Assembly: GCA_005116945.1 (NCBI GenBank)
Contig: SWDH01000029.1
Span: 360,672-420,385, forward strand
Length of the DNA: 59,714 nucleotides
Source of the DNA: Nitrospira sp.
GTDB lineage: Bacteria; Nitrospirota; Nitrospiria; Nitrospirales; Nitrospiraceae
Reading direction: 5' to 3'
Positions within the stretch are counted from its first letter, which is position 1, and each line of letters starts with the position of its first letter. The notes beneath the pieces were generated by a model. That model saw nothing but the letters and a program-made list of their open reading frames with translations. It did no database searches and had not been told where the DNA came from. This document shows, in pieces, positions 53,840 through 59,714 of the stretch. Made by a program: the position numbers and the translations under genes.

Positions 53840-55210
53840 TTATTCCGGCTCCTCTTTCTCTTTCTGTTGCTTGAGTAATCGGGCTAGGTAGGTGCGTTGG
53901 AGTTTGAGGCGGTCTGCGGCTTTGCTCTGGTTGCCACCCGCTTCCTCGATCGCTCGCTCGATAATGTAGCGGCTATGGGCTTCTAACGACTCATGGTACG
54001 GGAGTGAGAGGTGGGGAGGGAGTTCGCCCGGCATGGTGCGGCCCATGGCATCTAACGAGAGCATGTCGGTTTCGATGGTGTCCGATTGGTTCAAGACGAC
54101 GGCTCGTGCGACCACGTTTTCCAATTCGCGAATGTTTCCTGGCCAAGGGTATCGGCTCATGGCCTCCATGGCTGCGAGGCTGAACATCATCCCGGGGCGT
54201 TTCGCCTCCCTCGCATGCCGGTTCAAGAAAAACTTGGCCAGAGCAGGGAGGTCATCGGGTCGTTCGCGGAGTGGAGGAAGGGTCAGGCTGATGACATTCA
54301 GCCGGAAAAAGAGGTCCTCGCGAAACTGACCGGCCTTCACAGCTTGTTGGAGGTTTTTGTTCGTGGCGGCAATGATTCGAATATTGACCGATACGAGACG
54401 TGTGCCGCCAACTCGATGGAACTCTCTATCCTGGAGCACGCGCAAGAGCTTGGCTTGTAGCGGGAACGACATGTCTCCGATCTCGTCCAGGAAGATCGTA
54501 CCTCCCTCCGCCATTTCCAATTTGCCCTTTTGTAGGCGATCCGCGCCGGTGAAGGCGCCGCGCTCATGTCCGAAGAGTTCATTCTCGAGCAGCGTTTCCG
54601 TGAGGGCGACACAGTTGATGACCACCAGCGGCAGGTTCTGCCGCAGACTCCACTGGTGGATCGAACGAGCGAAGAGTTCTTTCCCTGTCCCGCTTTCCCC
54701 AAGCAACAACACGCTGGCATCGGACTTCGCGGCGCGTTGGGCGGACTCCATCACCGTACGGATCTTCGCGCTCATCCCCACAATCGACGCGTAGCGGCCG
54801 TCGACTTCTGATTTGAGACAGGCCACCTGCCGTTTGAGGCTGTCCCGTTCTATGGCCTTGGCGATGACGATGAGGAGGTGGTCTTTGTCCAGCGGTTTGG
54901 TTAGAAAATCGTAGGCGCCGGCTTTCATGGCTTCGACGGCGGCATCGATCGAGGCATGGGCGGTCATCACGATCACAGGGAGATCGTCAGCCGGCCTGAC
55001 TTTCTGGAGCCGTTTGAGGACCTCAAGGCCAGTCAATCTCGGCATATCCAGATCGAGTAGCATGAGGTGCGGAGTTTCCTGCTCAATCAGCTCGAGCGCT
55101 TCGACCCCATCGCGCGCGATCACGGTTCCATAGTCGGAAGCCTGCAGACGATCTTCCAGCATCGTGGCAATATCGGGATCGTCGTCGACGATGAGAATTT
55201 TAGCCTTCAC
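53840..55210 (-). CDS. Sigma-54-dependent response regulator (NtrC/AtoC family)
   Basis: 456 residues. Receiver domain with acidic pocket (DDD at 9-11), phospho-acceptor Asp53 in LLDLDMP, Thr in VMTAHAS and Lys in FLTKPLD. AAA+ domain with Walker A GESGTGKE (171-178), sigma-54-contacting GAFTGA (218-223) and Walker B TIFLDEIGD (238-246). C-terminal Fis-type helix-turn-helix (AGGNQSKAADRLKLQRTYLARLLKQ). Starts with GTG after GAGGAAGG. It activates sigma-54 promoters on phosphorylation. No sensor kinase gene is adjacent, so its signal is unknown; targets are not evident in the window. Confidence 0.93.
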   Translation of the reverse strand: MKAKILIVDDDPDIATMLEDRLQASDYGTVIARDGVEALELIEQETPHLMLLDLDMPRLTGLEVLKRLQKVRPADDLPVIVMTAHASIDAAVEAMKAGAYDFLTKPLDKDHLLIVIAKAIERDSLKRQVACLKSEVDGRYASIVGMSAKIRTVMESAQRAAKSDASVLLLGESGTGKELFARSIHQWSLRQNLPLVVINCVALTETLLENELFGHERGAFTGADRLQKGKLEMAEGGTIFLDEIGDMSFPLQAKLLRVLQDREFHRVGGTRLVSVNIRIIAATNKNLQQAVKAGQFREDLFFRLNVISLTLPPLRERPDDLPALAKFFLNRHAREAKRPGMMFSLAAMEAMSRYPWPGNIRELENVVARAVVLNQSDTIETDMLSLDAMGRTMPGELPPHLSLPYHESLEAHSRYIIERAIEEAGGNQSKAADRLKLQRTYLARLLKQQKEKEEPE

Positions 55211-55247
55211 AGACCTTCCTCGCTTTTTCGCGATGGCGTAGGGAGGT

Positions 55248-55311
55248 GCTCATCACTGCGCGCGTCGAACGAGCACATTCTGATCGTGCGCGTTCCGCGA
55301 GCACAATGAGC
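55248..55311 (+). repeat. Modular repeat, copy E (short)
   Basis: Only the CTGCGCGCGTCGAAC junction and the hairpin module (55267-55295) remain. The unit is framed by GCTCAT (55248-55253) and ATGAGC (55306-55311), an inverted pair that makes it a self-contained palindromic insert in the 120-base gap upstream of the response regulator. Confidence 0.75.
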
Positions 55312-55330
55312 GCCTCTCTATGCCGTACGC

Positions 55331-56653
55331 TTACCCTTCCATGACGTTTACGACCAAACCCGTCAGCGGTTTCGGGAAGAAGTATGTCGATTTGTGGGGC
55401 ATACGTTCACCGGCCGTGGCGACGGCTTGCACTTCGCTGACTTTGGTTGCATTGAGCAGCAGTGCCCCGGTTCCCGTTCCCTTTGCCACCCAATCCAAGG
55501 CTTCATGGTCGTCCTTCGTATAGAGGATGGCTTCCTGTTCCTGTGGCGTCGGACAGAGTGTTGCGACGACGAGTTGTTGGAGCAACGACACATCGAGCTT
55601 GGCGCGGGGAGAGGCTTGTGCGGATGGACGATGGGCCGGTTTCAGGCTGAGTGTGACGTAGCGATGGTCGCCCTTCAGTGCCAGCCCGAAGACCGGGATG
55701 GTTCGTCCTGTCGAACGCATTGCTTCGATAAACTTCGCGCGAGTGGCTGCCTGCGTAGCCGTCGTATAGGGAAATTCCTGCAGATCGAACGTGGCGCCTA
55801 ACAGTGATTGCACATGGTCATACGGAGGCAGGGGTGTGGTCGTGACTCGATGCGTCGGGAGGACGGTTAAGCCTGGATCTTCGAGGGCAGTCAAGAGCAT
55901 CAGCACGTTGTCATATGGTTGCCGGTCGGCCGGCGATCCACTCTGTTGTCGGCGGAGTTTCTGATAGTTCAATGCGGTCTCGTAGCGATGGTGGCCATCT
56001 GCAATAAACAGCGGAGTGTTGCGCAGGGTCTCGGTGACCTGCTTCAGCACGGATGGATCGGTTACGGCCCAGAGTTGCTGACGGAGCCCCACATCATCAC
56101 GAAAATCGACCTGTGCGGGTTTCCCCTTCACGGCCCCTTCCAGTAAGCCCATCACGGCCCCTCGAGGGTCGGAGTAGAGTGACCAAATAGGGCTGAAGTT
56201 CGATCTACATGCTTCGAGCAGATTCAGCCGGTCTGTTTTGGCTGCCGAACGGGTATTCTCGTGCGGGTAGATATGCCCCGAATCAAGCGCTTCCAGTTTG
56301 ACCGTGGTGAGAATGCCCCTGAGAGTTTTGGTCGGTGAGCCGGGCGGAGCATAGGGCGCGGTGTATTCGATCGTATGATAGTAGAGGGTCGGCTCTGTGT
56401 CGCGTTTCAGCGCCCCGCTCGTTAGCCAGTCACGAAGGGTCGATGCGGCACGAGTATATCGATTCTGCGTTGGACCGTCGCCGGTTTGATCGAGTCCCAA
56501 TTCGAGTCGAATGATGTTCTGTTGATGGCGATCGTGTAAGGCTTTCTGCCCGGCCGCATCGATAATGTCGTAGGGTGGAGCCACGACCTGTGTGATATCT
56601 CCAACAACTGTCGTATCATATCGCACGCCATGAAACGGAATGATCGTCGACAT
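55331..56653 (-). CDS. DUF1015 family protein
   Basis: 440 residues. MSTIIPFHGVRYDTT, VVAPPYDIIDAAGQKAL, IIRLELG, RGILTTVKLE, IYPHENTRSAAKTDRLNLLEACRSNFSPIWSLY, FIADGHHRYETALNYQKL and ALDWVAKGTGTGALLLNATKVSEV are the landmarks of DUF1015 (PF06245), conserved in many bacteria and often near serine or amino-acid genes; biochemical role uncertain. The reading frame extends to 56902, but the first 83 codons are not conserved in character, and GAGG eight bases before the ATG at 56653 sets the start. Confidence 0.88.
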   Translation of the reverse strand: MSTIIPFHGVRYDTTVVGDITQVVAPPYDIIDAAGQKALHDRHQQNIIRLELGLDQTGDGPTQNRYTRAASTLRDWLTSGALKRDTEPTLYYHTIEYTAPYAPPGSPTKTLRGILTTVKLEALDSGHIYPHENTRSAAKTDRLNLLEACRSNFSPIWSLYSDPRGAVMGLLEGAVKGKPAQVDFRDDVGLRQQLWAVTDPSVLKQVTETLRNTPLFIADGHHRYETALNYQKLRRQQSGSPADRQPYDNVLMLLTALEDPGLTVLPTHRVTTTPLPPYDHVQSLLGATFDLQEFPYTTATQAATRAKFIEAMRSTGRTIPVFGLALKGDHRYVTLSLKPAHRPSAQASPRAKLDVSLLQQLVVATLCPTPQEQEAILYTKDDHEALDWVAKGTGTGALLLNATKVSEVQAVATAGERMPHKSTYFFPKPLTGLVVNVMEG

Positions 56654-56777
56654 AGCAAAGTCCTCTACTGCGGTAAGTGGTTGAAGTCGTGGTGGTGTAA
56701 TGCCTGAAGGGTGAACCCTTTTCTTCTGCGCGTGTCTTCCGATGGCTCCGGAGGCATAGAACTCGCGGGGAGGGAAA

Positions 56778-57785
56778 TTATCGATCGCGGGTGACCATAT
56801 AATCGGCGGCCACCGAGAGGGCTCGTTTGGCCGTACTGTCTTCGAACTGATTGAGATCTTGCTGGGCCATGGCGATGTAGGATCGTGCGCAATCCATCGC
56901 ATAGGTGATTGAGCCGAATTCCTCCATCAATCGAATGAACCGCCCGAGGTCTTCCTCTGTCATGGTCCTGGTTTCCATCCGGTCGATAATCATCTGCCGG
57001 TCTTGTTCCGAACAATGATGCAGCAGATGTAGCAACGGAAGCGTGGCCTTGCCTTGGCGGAGGTCCTGTCCCAAAGATTTGCCCAAGTGTTCTCCGTTGG
57101 CCGTATAGTCGAGCGTGTCGTCAGCCACTTGGAAGGCGATCCCAAGGTGTCGTCCGAACCGGAAGAGCGCTTCCTGCTGGGGCTCTGAGGCGTCTGCGAG
57201 CATGGCGCCCATGCGACAAGCGGCGGCAATCAGTCCTGCAGTTTTGTATTCGACGATTTTCAGATATTCCGCCTCCGACATCGAAGGGTTGCCGTTGTAA
57301 TAGAGCTGAAGGACTTCGCCTTCCGCCATCTTCTTGCAGGCCTCGCCGAGTACGTCGTTAATGCCATGGTTCCGAAAGTCGACGATCTGACAGAAGGCTT
57401 TGGAGTAGAGGTAGTCACCTACGAGGATGCTGATCTGGTTGCCCCACACTTTTCTGGCAGTTGGCCGGCCCCTGCGGATATCGGCTTCATCGACCACATC
57501 GTCGTGGAGCAGGGACGCCGTATGAATGAACTCTACGAGGCTGGCGAGTTGATGATGGTCGCGACCGGCATAGCCACAGAGACGTGCAGAGAGTACAAGG
57601 AAGAATGGTCGAATCCGTTTCCCACCGCTGTTGAGAATGTGCGCTGCGACGGTATTGACGAGGGCCACACTAGAATCGAGGTTTGTACGAGCCTGTCGTT
57701 CCATTCCTTCCAACTCATCGCGATACGCCTCCCAGACGTCCGCCATGCTGTTGATCGTAGAGGTAATAATTGGGCTCTGGGACAT
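56778..57785 (-). CDS. ispB: Polyprenyl diphosphate synthase (octaprenyl/heptaprenyl type)
   Basis: 335 residues. Adds isopentenyl units to make the C35-C45 side chain of quinones. GGKRIRPFFLVLSARL, first Asp-rich motif LLHDDVVDEADIRRGRPT (DDVVD at 95-99), KAFCQIVDFRN, second Asp-rich motif QVADDTLDY, and GKATLPLLHLL. The ATG at 57785 is the best compromise between an extended GTG/ATG frame to 57845 and a shorter start at 57746; none has a good ribosome binding site. Chain length cannot be told from sequence alone. Confidence 0.9.
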   Translation of the reverse strand: MSQSPIITSTINSMADVWEAYRDELEGMERQARTNLDSSVALVNTVAAHILNSGGKRIRPFFLVLSARLCGYAGRDHHQLASLVEFIHTASLLHDDVVDEADIRRGRPTARKVWGNQISILVGDYLYSKAFCQIVDFRNHGINDVLGEACKKMAEGEVLQLYYNGNPSMSEAEYLKIVEYKTAGLIAAACRMGAMLADASEPQQEALFRFGRHLGIAFQVADDTLDYTANGEHLGKSLGQDLRQGKATLPLLHLLHHCSEQDRQMIIDRMETRTMTEEDLGRFIRLMEEFGSITYAMDCARSYIAMAQQDLNQFEDSTAKRALSVAADYMVTRDR

Positions 57786-57876
57786 GGGCGGATGGTAGGG
57801 CAGAAAAGGAAACAAAGTCAAGCTGTTGACCCCTTTAGGGGGCATGTCGGCATGGATTATGTGTGCAGAGGGAATC

Positions 57877-57903
57877 TTGACAGAAGAATCGTGCTTCTAT
57901 TAA
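57877..57903 (+). promoter_or_regulatory. Possible promoter upstream of gltB
   Basis: A perfect TTGACA at 57877-57882 followed, after 15 bases, by TATTAA (57898-57903). The spacer is short and other -10 choices are weaker. The leader to the gltB ATG would be about 115 bases, possibly with regulatory function, but no riboswitch fold is recognised. Confidence 0.35.
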
Positions 57904-58028
57904 GGTAATCAAAGTGGATACGAGTGGAATTTTCCTTGTGAGTGACGGAGTTATCCATCGTGGTTGCCTTTCTGGTGTAGCCTCAGTCCAGTAGCATACA
58001 CGCCTCCATTTCTAACGAGATACGAACA

Positions 58029-59714
58029 ATGAGCATCCCCGGGCTTCCACCGAAGCAAGGCCTCTACGACCCTGAACAGGAAAAAGACTCCTGCGGGATC
58101 GGGTTTGTCGTCAATATCACAGGCCAAAAATCTCATACGATCGTTCAGCAAGGGCTTCAGATTCTTGAAAATCTCAGTCATCGGGGCGCACAGGGCTGTG
58201 ATCCATGCACGGGAGATGGCGCCGGGATTCTCCTGCAAGTCCCGCACGAATTTCTCAAGCGCGCGGCCGACGATGTGGGGGTGTTGCTTCCCAATGCCGG
58301 GGAGTATGGAGTCGGGATGGTGTTTCTTCCCCCTCAGTTCGATGCACGACAACAATGTGAGGCGCTCTTTTCCAGAATAGTCGAGGAGGAGGGTACGCGA
58401 CTTCTTGGGTGGCGCGATGTGCCAGTCAAGAGCGATGCGATCGGTGTTGTGGCGCGCAGCACCGAGCCGTTTATGCGGCAAGTGTTCATCGCCCGCGATG
58501 TCCTCAATGAGGGGCAGTTTGAGCGCAAGCTGTATGTCATTCGCAAGCGAGTCGAAACGGCCATTCGTGAATCGGCGATTCAGGGGCGTGACTATTTTTA
58601 TATCTCAAGCCTATCGGCGAACACCATGGTCTACAAGGGGTTGCTGCTTCCGGAGCAGATGTCCGCGTACTATCAGGATCTGAAGGATGAGCGTCTGATG
58701 AGCGCGCTCGCCCTTGTGCACTCCCGCTTCAGCACGAACACATTCCCCACGTGGCCGTTGGCACATCCCTATCGCTACATTTGCCATAACGGTGAGATTA
58801 ATACGCTCAAGGGCAACGTGAATTGGATGCGCGCCAGGCAAGGGCGGCTCAACTCCGAGTTATTTGGCCAGGATCTCGCCAAGCTTTATCCGATCGTCTC
58901 CGAGCAGCAAAGCGACTCGGCTTGTCTGGACAATGCCGTGGAATTTCTGACCATGGGAGGCCGGTCCCTTCCGCACGCGATGATGATGTTGATTCCTGAG
59001 CCCTGGGTTGCGAATCCGCAAATGGATCTCGATCGGCGAGGGTTCTACGAGTATCACGCGGCGATGCAGGAACCCTGGGATGGTCCTGCGGCGGTCTGTT
59101 TCACCGATGGGAAACTTATCGGCGCCACACTCGACCGCAACGGGCTCCGGCCTTGTCGCTATCAGGTGACGACAGATGGTTTAGTGATTTTAGCCTCGGA
59201 AGCGGGTGTGCTGCCGATGGATGCCCGGAAGATCCGGCAGAAGGGGCGCCTCATGCCGGGCCGGATGTTCATGGTCGATACGGTGCAAGGCCGCATCATC
59301 GATGATGAAGAGGTGAAGGCCGAGATCGCAAGCCGCAAGCCCTATCGCTCCTGGGTCACCCAATATCGGATTTCACTCGACGAGTTGCCCGATCCGAGCA
59401 ATGTGCCACAGCCGGACCACTTGACGATTCGCCAGCGCCAGCAGGCATTTAACTACACCATTGAAGAGTTGAAGATGGTGATCACCCCCATGGTGGTGGA
59501 GGGGCAGGAGACGACGTCTTCGATGGGTACGGATACGCCGTTAGCGGTGCTGTCAGAGCGGCCGCAACTGCTCTTCAAATATTTCAAGCAGCTGTTTGCC
59601 CAGGTGACCAATCCGCCGATCGATCCGATCCGTGAAGAGCTGGTGATGTCGCTGACGACCAGCATCGGGCCTAAGCCGAATTTGATGGATGAGCATCCGG
59701 AGGCCTGCCGCCGT
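58029..59714 (+). CDS. gltB: Glutamate synthase large subunit, N-terminal part (3' end outside window)
   Basis: 562 codons visible of a protein usually about 1500 residues. GltB converts glutamine and 2-oxoglutarate to two glutamates. The N-terminal class II amidotransferase domain starts after a 21-residue propeptide: Cys22 in KDSCGIGFV is the nucleophile exposed by cleavage. LENLSHRGAQGCDPCTGDGAGIL, HSRFSTNTFPTWPLAHPYRYICHNGEINTLKGNVNWM, SDSACLDNAVEFL, DGPAAVCFTDGKLIGATLDRNGLRPCRY and KGRLMPGRMFMVD are conserved. The central domain (LLFKYFKQLFAQVTNPPIDPIREELVMSL, then GPKPNLMDEHPEAC) begins before the edge. Upstream region 57846-58028 has a possible promoter. Confidence 0.95.
   Translation, partial: MSIPGLPPKQGLYDPEQEKDSCGIGFVVNITGQKSHTIVQQGLQILENLSHRGAQGCDPCTGDGAGILLQVPHEFLKRAADDVGVLLPNAGEYGVGMVFLPPQFDARQQCEALFSRIVEEEGTRLLGWRDVPVKSDAIGVVARSTEPFMRQVFIARDVLNEGQFERKLYVIRKRVETAIRESAIQGRDYFYISSLSANTMVYKGLLLPEQMSAYYQDLKDERLMSALALVHSRFSTNTFPTWPLAHPYRYICHNGEINTLKGNVNWMRARQGRLNSELFGQDLAKLYPIVSEQQSDSACLDNAVEFLTMGGRSLPHAMMMLIPEPWVANPQMDLDRRGFYEYHAAMQEPWDGPAAVCFTDGKLIGATLDRNGLRPCRYQVTTDGLVILASEAGVLPMDARKIRQKGRLMPGRMFMVDTVQGRIIDDEEVKAEIASRKPYRSWVTQYRISLDELPDPSNVPQPDHLTIRQRQQAFNYTIEELKMVITPMVVEGQETTSSMGTDTPLAVLSERPQLLFKYFKQLFAQVTNPPIDPIREELVMSLTTSIGPKPNLMDEHPEACRR

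Noticed and set aside
56654-56902. N-terminal extension of the DUF1015 protein
   Set aside because: The family begins at MSTIIPFHG, and GAGG eight bases before that ATG supports the shorter form.

Overview
The window reads as chromosome of a Gram-negative bacterium with moderately high GC. I infer a Nitrospira-like member of the Nitrospirota from the gene set (hisZ-dnaB, LbcA-like TPR lipoprotein, GH57, DUF1015, TtuA/TtuB, very large polysaccharide locus) and from the style of the intergenic repeats. No 16S rRNA, tRNA or taxon-specific marker is present, so this is an inference. No rRNA, tRNA, CRISPR array, phage or intact insertion sequence was found.

Layout. (1) 1-5999, plus strand, housekeeping: 3' part of serA, hisZ, dnaB, and a TPR outer-membrane lipoprotein. 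(2) 6484-12098, plus strand, pilus-linked module: a type IV pilin, an O-antigen-ligase/TPR membrane protein, a membrane-anchored helical-repeat protein, and an ABC-2 type ATPase/permease pair. The order recalls pilA-pilGHI of deltaproteobacteria, with an oligosaccharyltransferase-like gene added. (3) 12127-40531, about 28 kb on one strand, surface polysaccharide locus: Wzm/Wzt exporter, eleven glycosyltransferases (three CgeB-like, three GT2, four GT4, one GT8-like), six methyltransferases, two SDR sugar epimerases/dehydratases, two DegT-family aminotransferases, a WecA/TagO-like initiating phosphoglycosyltransferase, an FAD-dependent oxidoreductase and an acyltransferase. Many genes overlap by 4 bases (ATGA), which suggests translational coupling. 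The set is enough to start a glycan on undecaprenyl phosphate, extend it with modified sugars, cap or methylate it and export it through Wzm/Wzt.

(4) 40521-49500, minus strand: ilvD, a Spy/CpxP-like periplasmic protein, a DnaJ variant with half the usual zinc finger, a TtuA-type tRNA thiolase with its ubiquitin-like sulfur carrier, galT and a GH57 glycosidase. (5) 49501-55330, repeat-rich patchwork: VanZ-like protein, a relatively AT-rich methyltransferase, amgK, a murU start broken off at codon ~34 by a repeat, and an NtrC-type response regulator. (6) 55331-59714: DUF1015 protein and polyprenyl diphosphate synthase (minus strand), then the 5' part of gltB (plus strand).

The most unusual signals are not genes. 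A dispersed, modular, palindromic repeat family has five copies between 44.4 and 55.3 kb; one copy has MITE-like inverted ends and another truncates murU. A separate set of intergenic elements is built on a strict 7-bp period but uses a different heptamer at each site; two of these have inverted heptad arms.
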